Source: Tenrec ecaudatus (Eukaryota > Chordata > Mammalia > Afrosoricida > Tenrecidae). Taken from it: 64,000 bases of DNA. A model generated the notes under the pieces. The model had not been told where the DNA came from, made no database searches, and saw nothing but the letters and a program-made list of their open reading frames with translations. Location of the stretch: positions 9,314,983 to 9,378,982 of the forward strand of contig NC_134541.1 in assembly GCF_050624435.1 (NCBI RefSeq), given 5' to 3'. Below, one piece after another: positions 20,871-32,155 of the stretch; positions within the stretch are counted from its first letter, which is position 1; each line of letters starts with the position of its first letter. The translations under genes were made by a program, and so were the position numbers.

Positions 20871-21805
20871 GACAGGGTAGACATTTGCTGATTGGCCTGC
20901 AGGGGAAGGCGATGCAAAATAAGAGAAGTCAGTTGGAAGTGATAGAGGCTAGGGAACACAGGGAAGAGTTCAAAGTCACAGAGGCTGTATAAATATTGCT
21001 GTAGGCAAAACCCTGCAATAGCCAGGATGTGGAAGAGTCGATGCGTGAACAGACATGAGGACTGAGTGGTTCAGGGGAATACACCCATGAATATGCATGT
21101 TTGACAGAGGATATTGATGCGTGTGTATTTACCTTGGCTGCAAGTAGATCCATGCATCGAGTGGCGCATACAGCGGACAATATTAAGAGAACTTCTTAGA
21201 CATAATCGAGCATCTTGAGGGACTGAGTTGCTGGACCTGAGTGTTCAGGACCCCGGTCTTGAAGAACACCGAGGTCAATGGGAATAACATAGTTCACAAA
21301 GACGACGGCCTACATCCTACTATGTGTGTAGTGACTGGAGCCTGAAAAGCTCATGAATGACCGTCTCAGGTACAGCCATGAATGACCGTCTCAGGTACAG
21401 CCATGGGTCTCCATTGTTCAGAGGAAAAAAGAGTGGTGGAAACTGAATATTTCGCCCAATTAACTAATAGGATAAATGAAAATGAGTGTTTATCATCTAT
21501 CATAGACAAACGAATGTTCCCAACCAACATCTGCCATTTTAAAATAGCAATTTGAGCCTGGCTACCAATACTGCCTGAGCCTCCATCTCCCCTTTCTAAT
21601 AAGGAAGACATCCCTACTGCACAGGGGTCCTGTGAGAATTGAATGCGACCACCTGTCCCCTCTGCCCTGGAGCTATGGTCTCAGTGGGGGGCTGCTGCTA
21701 TTGGGGTCGCTGTTGCTTCCGTCACCCACACAACAGAACCAGACTAGGAACCCAGGTCCAATTTTGCAAGTGAGGAGGTTGTGAGTTCAAGTCAGAGCAT
21801 CGGGG
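20871..21805. other. Single-copy-looking sequence with a 25 bp tandem duplication
   Basis: No repeat family is recognised apart from the exact duplication at 21352-21401. Confidence 0.4.
21352..21401. repeat. Exact 25 bp tandem duplication
   Basis: The unit beginning 'catgaatgaccgtctcagg' occurs twice, head to tail, without a mismatch (21352-21376, 21377-21401). Confidence 0.95.
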
Positions 21806-21877
21806 AGTAAGGTAGGCAGAATATTGACACCTTCAGGATGTCCACACCCTGACGCCTGGAACCTGTGACCTGTCCTT
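21806..21877 (+). repeat. MaLR (MLT1) LTR 5' fragment
   Basis: 'aggcagaatattgacacctt' and 'ggaacctgtgacctg' resemble an MLT1 start. Confidence 0.5.
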
Positions 21878-22475
21878 GGTAGGTACCATCAAGTCAGTTC
21901 CAACTCATGGCAGCCCTGTGTGCCACGGAAGGAAACCCTGCCCCGCCCTGCGCCGCCTCACAACTGTTTCCTGTCAGACAGAGCCTGTTGTGCAGCCACT
22001 GCGTCAACCATCTCATCAAAGGCCTTCCTCTTTTCACTGCCCCTCTGCTTTCCAAGTACGATGTCCTTCTCCAGGAACTGGTCTCTCCTGACACCACGTC
22101 CCACGTCTGTGAGATGAAGTCTCACCATCCTTGCTTCTGAGGAGACTTCTGGCTGTACCTCTCCCAAGATCATTTTGTTTGTTCTCTTGCCACTCCATTG
22201 ATACTCTCAACAGCCTTCACCAGAACCGTGATCCAAATGCATCTCTTCTTCTTTGGTTCTCTTTATTCAGTGTCCAACTTTCACATGCACCGGAGATCAC
22301 TGGAAATACCATGGCTTGAGTCAAACGCCCTTAGCCCTCAAGTAACATCGTTGCTTTTCCATAGTTTATAGAAGTCTGTGCGTACCCAATTGACCCAATG
22401 CAATGGGTTCATTTGATCTCTTGACTTCTGCCTCCCTGAGCATTGATTGTGGGTGCAAGCAAGGGGACCTGTGAC
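21878..22475 (-). mobile_element. BovB LINE 3' end, antisense
   Basis: The shared tail 'ggtaccatcaagtcagttcc' leads into reversed C-terminal reverse-transcriptase sequence: 'acgatgtccttctccaggaa', 'gagatgaagtctcaccatcc', 'taccatggcttgagtcaaac', 'gcattgattgtgggtgcaag'. Frames are broken. Confidence 0.85.
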
Positions 22476-22492
22476 TGTGCTGCCCTGGCAAA

Positions 22493-22506
22493 GGGGGGGG
22501 GGGGGG
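22493..22506. repeat. Poly-G run
   Basis: Fourteen consecutive G residues. Confidence 0.95.
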
Positions 22507-22539
22507 TCCAAGGCCAGATGGAATGTATCAGCTGTTGGG

Positions 22540-23170
22540 TTTTTTTAAATCATTTTATTGGGGGCTCATACAACTCTTATCACAATCCATACATGCATCC
22601 ATTGTGTCAAGCACATTTGTACATTTGTTGCCCTCATGATTCTCAAAACATTTGCTTTCTACTTGAGCCCTTGGTATCAGCTACTCATTTTCCCCTCCCT
22701 CCCTCACGAACCCTTGATAATTGATAAATTATTATTGTTTTGTCATATCTAACACTGTCCAAAGTCTCCCTTCACCCACTTTTCTGTTGTCCGCCCCCAA
22801 GGGAAGAGGTTATATGTAGATCCTTGTAATCAGTTTCCCCTTTCTACCCCACCCTTCCAGTATTGCCACTCTCACCACTAGTCCTGAAGGGATCATCTGT
22901 CCTGGATTCCCTGTGTTTCCAGTTCTTATCTGTACACCCTCTGGTCTAACCAGATTTGTAAGGTAGAATTGAGATCATGATAGAGGGAGGAGGAAGCATT
23001 TAGGAACTAGAGAAAAGTTGTATGTTTCATTGTTGCTACACTGCACCCTGACTTGCTCGTCTGACCCTTCTGTAAGGGGATGTCCAGTTGCCTACAGATG
23101 GGCTTTGGGTCCCCACTCCACACTCCCCCTCATTCACAATGATGTGAGCTTTTGTTCTTTGATGTATCCG
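22540..23170 (-). mobile_element. L1 3' end, antisense
   Basis: After a T-run (reversed poly-A) come 'ttttattgggggctcataca', 'acttgagcccttggtatcag', 'cagatttgtaaggtagaatt' and 'tgtccagttgcctacagatg', the reverse complement of the long 3'UTR at 19680-20640. Confidence 0.85.
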
Positions 23171-23214
23171 CTGGTTTTAAGGAGAAGAGCTAGGCCTGGA
23201 AATCCAGGTGGGCC

Positions 23215-23335
23215 CAGCAGGTTGCCTGTTGTTATCGACTCTGACTCCTGGTGACTGAGTAGACCTGATGGGCTGGAACTTCCCACCTCCCAGGTTAGCA
23301 GCTGAGTGTTTGTTCCCTGCACTATCAGGGCTTCC
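23215..23335 (-). repeat. AfroSINE, antisense, diverged
   Basis: 'gttgttatcgactctgactc' and 'ggttagcagctgagtgtttg' mark both ends. Confidence 0.6.
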
Positions 23336-23469
23336 GAATGGACTCTTCAGAGCCCTTAAACAGAAAGGGGGAGGCTGAGGAGGAAGCAGAGGCAGAGGGG
23401 GATGTGGCTCTTGGGAGAACAGCACAGATAGAGGTAATACTGCTGTCTCTGAAGCTGAAGGAAGGGCTC

Positions 23470-23665
23470 TTGCCCCAAGGAATGCTAGGAGAGGCCAGGA
23501 AATGGACTCTCTGGAGCATCCAGAAGGAACCAGCGCTGTTGACACCGGTCTGCAACCTAGTGAGACCCCCACCCCAGAACTGTAAAATGATCGATCTGCG
23601 TGATTGGGACCCACTGAATTGAAGGTGCTTTGTTGTTTCCCTGGGCAATAGGAGACTTAGAGTTG
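23470..23665 (+). mobile_element. MaLR (MLT1-type) LTR 3' part
   Basis: 'agaaggaaccagcgctgttg', 'acaccggtctgcaacctagt' and 'cccagaactgtaaaatgatc' follow the MLT1 order. Confidence 0.65.
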
Positions 23666-23674
23666 AATTGTGTC

Positions 23675-23701
23675 CACACACACACACACACACACACACA
23701 A
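23675..23701. repeat. (CA)n microsatellite
   Basis: About 13 CA units. Confidence 0.95.
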
Positions 23702-23820
23702 AATTAGTGTTATAAATCCTATCTTCTCTGCCTGTGGTTAGGAGCCCCTGGGGAATAGCTTGTCTCTGTTATGTTAATGAGGAAGGATTAGTGTTGGGTG
23801 TGTCTTGAGATATCTGAGGA
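23702..23820 (+). mobile_element. Possible LTR fragment (MaLR-like)
   Basis: 'tataaatcctatcttctctg' and 'gttatgttaatgaggaagga' recall an LTR-type repeat, but I cannot name it firmly. Confidence 0.35.
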
Positions 23821-24709
23821 GGTTTAGAAGGTTTCTGTGGGGTGGGGGTGGACTCATTGTCTTTTCTTGCTACTTTACCAGGAACTTTTTGAAGCCCCTC
23901 GGAAAAGACCCTAAGCAACGAATCCGAGAGGTGAAGGGTGGGCGGGGAGATGCCAGCCCACGTGAAAGTTGTCTGAGGACCCTTCTCTGTAGCTGACCAA
24001 GAGAGCCGGTCCCTGGAATCTCCACTTCTGGTCTGCGAAACGGCGAGAAAGAAAACGCCCTTGTGAGGTCTCTGCCAGTGCAGCAGTAGGAAAACAAAAA
24101 CAAAGAGGGAAAAGCAAGCAAGACTCAGACACCGGCCTCAGACCTGGGAGGAATTCAAAGGTCTTGACAACTCGCAGCCTTGTTCCTCTGGTTCTCGGAA
24201 AGTAAGAGTGGAAACAGTCCCCGCTTCTGCTTCTCCATCTCCCCCGGTGCTCTCTCGGGGGACTTGTGCAAAGCTCCGTGGCAGCAGGATCCTAATTAGT
24301 CACACAAACGAGTCGGGGCCCTCAGGTGTGTGCCAGCCACCAGCCTCCTCCCCCGGGGAGCGGGTGGAAACCATCCCAGCGAAGGGGAGGGCGTTGGCGA
24401 GGAGCAGGGCCAGGGCATGGCTTCCCAGCCTTCCAAGTTCCCATGCCCCGACACAGGAGCGAATTCCTTCTGGGTACAACCAGAAACTTCGCAGCAGCAG
24501 CAGCATGCTCCTGATTTCCCCGCCTCCTGTACAACCCCATGTGGGCTCCCCCAGGCAGACAAGGTGCTAACCGGATCTTTTCTCTCCGTCAACATGGCCC
24601 TGGTTCCCTCCAGTGGAAGCAGAATTCGCATGTGTTGAAATGCACAGGTCTTACCGTGTTAACTTCCGAATCTGGGCACCTACGTTGTGGTTGGGCTGCA
24701 TTGCTGTGC
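23821..24709. other. GC-rich single-copy block with moderate CpG density
   Basis: No repeat is recognised. By eye about 24 CpGs lie in 24000-24600, well above the background but below the 1.7-2.0 kb island. A homeodomain-type core TAATTAG occurs at about 24293-24299. Overlapping frames on both strands show no domain. It may be an enhancer or distal promoter, but only base composition supports this. Confidence 0.4.
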
Positions 24710-25265
24710 TGTCTTGGGTCGGTTCTGGCCCATGTGGCCCCTGTGCCACAGAACCAAACACCGCCTGGTCCTGGGCCCTGCTCATGACCCTGCCTGTGAC
24801 CAGGCCATTGCTGCAGCCACTGTGTCGACCCAGCCCCTTGGCTAGCTTCCCTCTTTTTCACTGACCTTTACCAAGCAGGACGTCCTTCTCCAGGGACTGA
24901 CTGACCCCTCCTGACAGCGTACTCACAGAACGTGAGATGACATCTCACCAGCCTGGGCAAGCAGGCCGGCTATCCTTCCTCCAAGACACTGTCACTCCTG
25001 CTGTCGCTCCGTAGGACTCACAATATTCTTCCCCTGCCGCCTCATTCAAGCTCAGCAAGGCCCCCCTTCCTCCTCCTTCATCGTCCAGCAGGTCACATGC
25101 AGGACATGCGTTTGGGAAATTGCCCTGGCTTGGGTCAGGTGCATCTTAGCCCTCAAAGGAACATATTTGTTTTTCAAAACTTTAAAGAGGTCAGTTTGCC
25201 CAGCGTGGTGTACTGCTTGATTTCGTGACACTGTCTCTATGAGCCACTCGTTGCAGATGGGCATA
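24710..25265 (-). mobile_element. BovB LINE 3' end, antisense
   Basis: 'ccacagaaccaaacaccgcc', 'caggacgtccttctccaggg' and 'ttgccctggcttgggtcagg' match reversed BovB. The minus strand reads KVLKNKYVPLRAKMHLTQA, a recognisable segment. The copy ends exactly at the MITE at 25266, which may have inserted into it. Confidence 0.85.
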
Positions 25266-25348
25266 GACAAAGGGGCATCAACAAGTTCGTGGAAAAACAG
25301 AATTGAGTGATCATGGAATGTTTGCATGAACTTTCTGAAACGTCCTCA
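25266..25348. mobile_element. Mariner-like MITE, 83 bp
   Basis: Ends 'ggggcatcaacaagttcgtg' and 'gcatgaactttctgaaacgt' are inverted relatives, flanked by TA at 25264-25265 and 25349-25350. Its length equals the 2248 copy. Confidence 0.7.
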
Positions 25349-25371
25349 TATGCAGTCCTGTAATGATCAAC

Positions 25372-25780
25372 CAGTGAGCCTTGGGCTACAATGGTTAAGC
25401 TCAGCTGCTAACCCCGGGGTTGGCTGTTCTAACCTACCCAGCAACTCTTGGAGGGGTAGAGAGGCCCGGCAGTCTGCTCCCTACAGATGACAACCTACAG
25501 AATCCTGTAGGGCAGTTCTACTCTGACACACGGGATCCTACGAGTCAGAAATCAACTAGATTGGCGGTTCTCAACCTGTGGGTCGTGACCCTTTGGGGGG
25601 ATCGAATGACCATTTCACTGGTCACCCAATTCATAACAGTAGCAAAATGACAGTGATGAAGTAGCAACGAAAATAATGTTATGGTTGGGGGGTCACCACA
25701 TCATGAAGAACTGTATGATAGGGTCACAGCATTGGGAAGGTTGAGAACCACTGACCTAGAGGGTCCCTAACAGCAGTAGC
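25372..25780 (+). repeat. AfroSINE, sense, interrupted by SPIN
   Basis: Head and middle run to 25561 ('ctcagctgctaaccccgggg', 'gagtcagaaatcaactaga'). After the SPIN insertion the tail continues 'ggtccctaacagcagtag', comparable to the family's 'ggcacctaacaacaac'. Confidence 0.8.
25562..25753 (-). mobile_element. SPIN hAT MITE, inserted in an AfroSINE
   Basis: It reads 'cggttctcaacctgtgggtc' at the left and 'gggaaggttgagaaccactg' at the right, the SPIN ends in reverse order. Flanking octamers aactagat and acctagag agree at six of eight positions and contain CTAGA, as expected for a decayed SPIN target duplication. Confidence 0.93.
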
Positions 25781-25789
25781 ATAAGACCT

Positions 25790-26240
25790 TTTAAAGTATT
25801 ATTGGTGTTCACTTGGAGGGCAAAGGTGCCCCAAGCCACGGTCTTTTCAATGGCCTGAGATGAGTGTGAAAATTGGACGATGACTAAGGGAGACCAGAGA
25901 AGCAGGGTGCATCTGAATGATGATAGTGGGGAGAAATCTCGACAGGACCAGAGACTGCCAGAAGAACAAATGCACCTGTCTCAGCAGAACAGCCAGAATG
26001 CTCGTTAAAATGAGGGTGGACAGCAAGACTTCGCCTCAAGGGTGCTGGGCGTATTACTAGGAGGGACCCCTCCCTGGAGAAGGAAACGGAGAAGTCACTT
26101 CCTTGAAAAAGAGGAAGGCCTTCAACGGGATGGATTGACGCAAAGGCTGCAGTGATGGGATCAATCCTGACAAGGGTGGGGGGATGACTCAGGACCGGGC
26201 CGTGGGTGCTTCCTTCTGTTTTGCATAGGGGTGCTGACTT
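25790..26240 (+). mobile_element. BovB LINE 3' part, sense
   Basis: 'tgccccaagccacggtcttt', 'actgccagaagaacaaatgc', 'aaaaagaggaaggccttcaa' and 'gggatggattgacgcaaagg' follow the BovB order. Frame broken. Confidence 0.85.
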
Positions 26241-26394
26241 GTAGCCAACCCGGCAGCCCCCCAAAGACCACCACCAATAACACGATGACCGCCCCAAACC
26301 CGTTGGAGAATGTTTTCATTGCGTTGCCCCAGATCAGCCACCCATCAATACAGTACCCCAAAAGGCCACTGCAGAGAGTTTTCCTGTTAGTATA

Positions 26395-26721
26395 AATTAA
26401 TGTCTTTTTTAGAATTTCACAGAAATGCAACTATACAGCGTATTGCTCCTTTGTGGCTCGCTTTCTTTCTGCACAATTTGGAGATTTGTCTGTTTCTGTG
26501 CCTATCAGCACTTGATTTCATTGCTGAATAGTATTCCATTATCTAGATGCATCTCATGCACCCCCCCCCCCAAAAAAAAAGGTCTATGTAGCTGTTAATG
26601 CCATACGAAGCTATTATCACTCAGGCAGCTTTGCGTGTTCACGCACACGTCTTTGTGCCCGCAATGGATTGTTGTTTCTCTTGCCTAATACTTGGGTGCA
26701 GAATTGCTAGGCCGTAGGGTC
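26395..26721 (-). mobile_element. Old L1 fragment, antisense
   Basis: 'ttgctgaatagtattccatt' is the reversed L1 3' motif, and 'gcagaattgctaggccgtag' follows. A C-run passes into an A-run at 26562-26580. Confidence 0.75.
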
Positions 26722-26905
26722 TCACTCAGGGCCATGGAGTCGATTCCTCTCAGACAGGGTAGAATGGCCCCGTGGGTTTCAGAGACTCTAACTCCTGATG
26801 AGACCAGAAGGCCTCCTCTCTCTGCCGTAGAGCAGCTGGTGGTGTGAGCTCCTGGCTTTGTGGTTAGCGGCCCAGCACACAGCGACTACACCCCTCCCAG
26901 AGCTC
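26722..26905 (-). repeat. AfroSINE, antisense
   Basis: 'catggagtcgattcctctca', 'gagactctaactcctgatga' and 'ctttgtggttagcggcccag'. Confidence 0.85.
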
Positions 26906-27109
26906 CGGCGCTGTAGGGTTGGTGTGTGTTTAATGGATAAGCAATGACCGAGCAATCTCCAAAGCAGTTGTCATCCCCAAAGATGAGCACTTTGGAATTG
27001 TCTTTTGTTCTTTCTCCTACTTCTTACCTCCCCCTCTCTCTCCTTTCTCTCTTCCTCCATCCCCTTTTCCTTCCTTGCTTCCTTCCTTCCTGTTCTTCTT
27101 TCCATTTAA

Positions 27110-27480
27110 ATGGGTGTGGAATTGTATTCCTTGTCATTTTTAATTGCAGTTTTGTCCTGATTGACTATCTGTCTCATACATCCCCACACGTATTTGGCTG
27201 ACACCTCCCCTTTTTAGAAAACAAAAGTGACTCAGCGTCTGCCCTGACAACTACAAATGTGTGTCCTCCAGCTCACGATCAGGATAAAGTGTAATGTCCC
27301 CTCTTGCAGGCACACACACACACCCTCTTTGGGGATGGGAGAATCTGTCACTGTGGGAAACACTGCTCTCTCATCTCTGAAGTGCCCCACTTGTTTAAAA
27401 TTGACCTGTTTGTCTTGTAGTATTCTTGGTAGGGATTTGTCTGTGTTCTGCACATGAGTTCTTTCTCAGTAAATACTCAA
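27110..27480 (-). mobile_element. Probable old L1 fragment, antisense
   Basis: 'tcatttttaattgcagtttt' and 'tgacctgtttgtcttgtagt' resemble reversed L1M sequence; diverged. Confidence 0.35.
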
Positions 27481-27499
27481 CTGCCAGTCTAGGGCTTAG

Positions 27500-27680
27500 T
27501 CTGTCCCTGGGTGGTTCCACGGCTAAATAGTTGGCGAGTTGCTGGAAGGGTGGAAGGGTGGTAGTTTGAGCCCGTCTGAGGCACCTGGGAAGACAAGACT
27601 GGTTCCCTGCTTCTGAAAATCCAGTAGCTCAGCTCTGCTCCACTCATGTGGGGTCACTCACCATGTGTCCACCTCAATTT
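27500..27680 (+). repeat. Possible degenerate AfroSINE
   Basis: 'gggtggttccacggctaaat' and a late 'actcatgtggggtcactca' give a weak match to head and tail. Confidence 0.3.
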
Positions 27681-27865
27681 CCCAGTAGCTATCAGCAAAA
27701 CAAGCACATCACCCCCTCCTTCCATTTTCTTAATAGCCTCCTGTGATGGGCAGACATTCTAAATTTTGATGAGGTTCAATTGATTTATTTATTCTGAATG
27801 ATTAACACCCCAAAGATTGCTAGGAAATTTCTGCGTAACGATCCTGTTCCTGGACCCGCTATTGA

Positions 27866-28415
27866 TCACAGCATGTATTAGACTGGGTTTTCCTAGAGAA
27901 GCTAAACTAGACTTACCAATGGGTAAGGATGAAATTTCTATCAGGAGAGCGGCCCACACAGCCGCAGAACTGGCAAACCCCAGATGCTCAGCTGGAGGCT
28001 CTTCCCAACTCCCCCAGTTATTAGGCTGATGAACCAGGAAACAGGAGTCTGAAGCAGGAGGTGGGCACCACACAGGCCAGGGGAGGCAGAGTCCAATGGA
28101 TCCAAGGTCAACTGGCAACATGACAGCCTACCACCAGCTTCCAAGGTTGGCTGTCCACATGGTGGGCCACTGGTCCACCATGAAACCAGATGCAGGATCC
28201 AGGCCAACAGGGAAAAGTGAGTTCTCTCCAGTGTCTATTTATAGATATGAAGCAGACCACACCCTGAAGGAGACGGATCTCTATCAAAGAGACTGTTCTC
28301 TACCCTAATCCCATGGAGTTGTTCACATTTTAATTAGTTGCAGGATGGGGGAGGCCTCACATCCAATCTACCCAGTATTCTGGCCCAGCCAAGTTGACAC
28401 AAAGCCTAAATATCA
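27866..28415 (-). mobile_element. ERVL-type solo LTR, antisense
   Basis: It starts 'gtattagactgggttttcct' and ends 'gttgacacaaagcctaaata', the reversed ends of an ERVL-like LTR, with a reversed purine-rich middle. It is the best uninterrupted example of the family split at 9911-11520. No retroviral genes adjoin it. Confidence 0.6.
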
Positions 28416-28438
28416 CTCTAGGGATTTTTGTTTTGTTT

Positions 28439-28450
28439 GGGGGGGGGGGT
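28439..28450. repeat. Poly-G run
   Basis: About twelve consecutive G residues. Confidence 0.9.
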
Positions 28451-28454
28451 GGCA

Positions 28455-28545
28455 GTTGTTTTTCATTCATTCATTTATGTCTGTATCCAACAGTTATTTG
28501 TGAAGTACCTGCTACTGCCGGTGCTACATTAGGCACTGTTTCCAT
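28455..28545 (+). repeat. MIR/L2-type fragment
   Basis: 'cagttatttgtgaagtacct' and 'gtgctacattaggcactgtt' resemble the common mammalian-wide motif. Confidence 0.6.
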
Positions 28546-28929
28546 GAGGGTGAGTGGCAGGCTGTGGGAACAAAGGGCAGGGCTGAGACTTTCTGTGTTC
28601 TGAGTGAGCCAGAAGCAAGCAGAGCGGGTCAGCACTGGAGCCATCGTCCATTCCTGTGCTTTCTGGGTCAGTGTCGGATTTTCCTTGGGAAATTATCTAT
28701 CCATGCTTTACCCCATTGGGAGCTAGCTCAGTGAGACTATCAGTCAAGTACCCGGCTCTCCCTGGGCCAAGAAGAGTCCATGGGCAGTCAATCGGTCTTC
28801 AAAGTCAAGGTGCTGCGGCAGAAACGCTTCCTCAAAACGATTCAGGGGCAGAAAGCACAGACGGAGCTCACCCACCCCAATGCGAAGTCCTGGAGAAGAC
28901 TTCTTGCTTCGTCGTAGACACCTGAGGAG

Positions 28930-29480
28930 ACTCGTTTTTACCTTTCTCCTTATCCCTCCCTTCCTGCCGCCTTCTCTCTTTCTCTGCCTGAATGGAGCAT
29001 ACCGACTGGAGTAGCCATGGACAATAAAAGGCTGACAAGGAGGACACAAAAATTAAAAGGAAACAACAAAATGGCTGCAGAACAAAAAATAAAAAAAAAT
29101 AAATGGCTGCAGAAACTGGTCAGAATCCAAGGTCGTTGGACTAAACACTTGAGGCTGCACCCCTTATTGGACTGGACACCCAAGACCACACCTATGGCTA
29201 TATTGCCCCCCCATTGTATGCAAGTCCAGCTAAGAGCCCAGAGGGGTAGCGTTTTCTTGGCTCCTCGAGCAGAACATAACTCTCACTCTCTCCTTCGCTC
29301 TTGCTGTAAGTCTTCCCTGCTTTCTCTTAACTGGCTATTGATATGTGTGAATGCCCATTGGAATAAACTGGTTAAAAGACTGTCTGGCTCATAGAGTGTG
29401 TTGTGTTCATGAAATAACATGGCCTAGTCACTGTGTGAAGCTTAGCAACCGAGAGGTCCCTGACCCGGTGGATAAGTCAA
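28930..29480 (+). mobile_element. Possible ERV LTR (unclassified)
   Basis: A 'tctcactctctccttcgctc' tract is followed by an AATAAA signal at about 29362 ('gaataaactgg') and a T/G-rich end, as in an R-U5 region. No inverted termini or primer-binding site could be fixed, so this is tentative. It could equally be a processed transcript remnant. Confidence 0.3.
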
Positions 29481-30539
29481 TGACTCGTAAGCCACACACT
29501 AGGGAAGACAGCTTAGACACTGCAAGGTCGCTGCCCCGGGGCATAAGCCAACTGATTCCTAAGCTCTATCTTTGGAATTGTCATAAGGTGCTCAAGACAC
29601 CACCTCTTCCTTCCACAACTTTCCTCATAATGTTCCCCTGCCCTTCCTTTCTTTTCCATCTTCCCATCTGAGTTTCTCAATATACAGCCATTGTGTTTTC
29701 AGCATAAGCTGGCCAAAGCTGGTTACCACCGCATGCAACAAGGATGCGTCCATGCAGACGCATAACCATCGGCGTGTGGACTGTAAGAACCCCAAGATCG
29801 GGCTCCGCGTGATCCTGTCACCGCTGGAGAGCTGAAGCCAAGGACGACGTTCAAATTCTGGGTCAAGGAGACTGTGTGGCTGAACAGTCAACAGTCTCTT
29901 GAGTCAAACTTCCCTAGATATTAAATCCGCCTCTGACACTTGTAAGTTATTGATTAATGGGTGACAGAGGACAGTAATGTGTGCTACCTCACAGGGCCGA
30001 TGTGTCAGTATAGTGCTTAGTAGACCTTGGCTCTTGTTTATTATGCCGTGTGACTTCTTCAGAGAAATCCAGGAACGTGAATTGGGAAAGATGCTGAGCA
30101 GGAAGGCTCAAAAGAAGGCCCTCCCCCAGAAGGGATGTTTATCTGCAAAGGCACACAGGGCGAAGCTCAACCAGCTGTTTTCCAGGAAATTGGCCACTTA
30201 ACCCAGGATGAGCTCTGGATTTTTATGAGGAGCCCGAGTCAGAGGACTGGGAAGAGGGAAAAACAACCGAGGGTGATTTGAAAACCTGGCCAAACGCTGC
30301 ATAAACACTGTGGTCTCCGGACTGCGTCAGAATCATGAGTTTGAAGGTGTTTTCCATCTCTGTGGGAGACAGAATCAAAGCCAGCATCATGCTTACATCA
30401 GGAGCGAAACAAGAAATAAAGCCAGAAACCAAATAACACATCATATGACTTGCTCCCTTTGGAATTGTCATCAGACCAGACCAGTCGCTAGAACTCGGGA
30501 TAGATGACCCACGATGGAAAAATAAAAACAAAGTGGGGC
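29481..30539. other. Sequence with no recognised gene or repeat
   Basis: Short frames only (largest 129 codons, minus, 30223-30612), without a recognisable domain. Part may be diverged L1 upstream of 30540. Confidence 0.35.
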
Positions 30540-32155
30540 CCTTTCTCGCCAAGACTTTAAAATCTATTCTACAGCTCTGGCACTCAGCACAGCTTGGTAC
30601 TGGCATATTCATAGATGTGAAGAAGCAGGTGGATTAGAACTGGGAAGCCAGAGATACAGCGAAGCCCTTACAGACACCTGGTTTTGGATAAAGGATGAAA
30701 GTACATTCAATGGGAGAAGAGATAGCCTTTTTGATATACGGTTTGGAAAAATTGGATCTTTGCCTGTAAAATATTGACACAGGACCCCTACCTCAAATGC
30801 ATATACAAAAATGAACCTAAAATGAATCATTGACCTACATATAAACCCCCAAACCGTAAAGACCATCATCAACAACAAATAGGGACAAACTTAAAGGTCC
30901 TGATACAAGAGATAAACACGCTACCGAACCTAATGAAGAATATTCACACTACAGAAGGCAAAACAAAGAACCTGCTAAATTCACGACCTTTATGGACTTC
31001 AAAGGGCTTCAGTCAAGAGAGTTTTAAAAGAATGCACAGAGTAGGAAAAATAGTTAGTGTTTTACTCTTCCCACCCTGGGCCCCCTCCATCCTTCTTCAG
31101 GTAAAGGACCAGTGATAAAAATCTATAGCAAACTACAGGACCCCTGGTGATATAGGGGTTAAACACAGCAGTCAGAAACTACAGTTAGCAGCTCTGAGGG
31201 ACGAAAATTGAGCTTTCTACCCCCGAGTCTTGGAAACCCACAGGTGGTCACTATGAGTCAGCATGGACTCCATAGCGGTGAGTGTTTGTTTTGTTTCAGT
31301 TGATAGCAAACGACAACATCTTAACAAGAAAAATACAAATAAGCCGATCAAAATGGGCACAAGACATGAATGAGCAACTTACTAAAGATGACATCCAGGT
31401 GGCCCACAACCATATGAAGAAACGGTCCCATTTATTAATTTTAAAAGTACAAATTAAAACAACGAGATGCCACCTCGCTTTTAACAAATTTTTTAATCAA
31501 ACATTTTTAGCACTTTAGGCAAAACTTAGAAATTAGAAAATGAGCGCTGAGAGGCTGTGGCGAGAGGAGCGCCCCCCCCCCCCCGACCCTGCAGTCCCAC
31601 GACTGGGTATGTGCAAAATATTCCAAGGAAGGAAAAATACGACATTGCAGCTATTTTCAAAATAGCAAACACATGGAAACAACCCAAAACTCCGATTATA
31701 AAGGAATGGATACACAGACTCCGGTACCTTCATGCAATGGACGACTGCACCTCAATGCAAAAGCACCCATGCCTCTCTTAAACACCTCAAGACGTGGACG
31801 AAACTGGAGAACTTTATGCTTGGCAAAGTTAAAGTTAGCCAAACTCAGAAAGAAATATTGAATGACATCGTCAATGTAAGGAAGAACAAAGAAAAAGAAA
31901 AATGGTGTCCACACCAAAGGACACGACTGTGAAGCCGACCACAAGTCCCGAGACCGAGGTGGGGACAGCCAGAGGGGAGGGACAGTAGACTATGGAGGGG
32001 AGAAAGGAAGGAGGACAGGGTGGTGGGGGAACCAAATTGGGGGAGGGGGGATTTAACAGGATACGATTACTGATTTGATTTGAGGAACTGGGGTGTGCAA
32101 TTACACCGAATATATTTTTCTTTAAAAACGAAGTAAAGGAAGTTAAAATAAAAAG
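30540..32155 (+). mobile_element. Degraded L1, end of ORF2 and 3'UTR, split by an AfroSINE
   Basis: Blocks include 'agcacagcttggtactggca', 'gacccctacctcaaatgcat', then after the SINE 'tgggcacaagacatgaatga' and 'aaacatttttagc', and finally a G-rich 3'UTR ending 'gaagttaaaataaaaagaga'. Stops and frameshifts are many. A C13 run lies at 31572-31584. Confidence 0.8.
31134..31302 (+). repeat. AfroSINE, sense, with target duplication in L1
   Basis: It runs from 'tacaggacccctggtgatat' to a 'tttgttttgtttcag' tail. The 9 bp atagcaaac occurs at 31125-31133 and again at 31303-31311, a perfect target-site duplication, confirming insertion into the L1. Confidence 0.92.

Noticed and set aside
28780-28935. 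Processed pseudogene of a basic protein (frame with KVKVLRQKRF-like run)
   Set aside because: Only a short lysine/arginine-rich stretch; I could not match it to a known protein.
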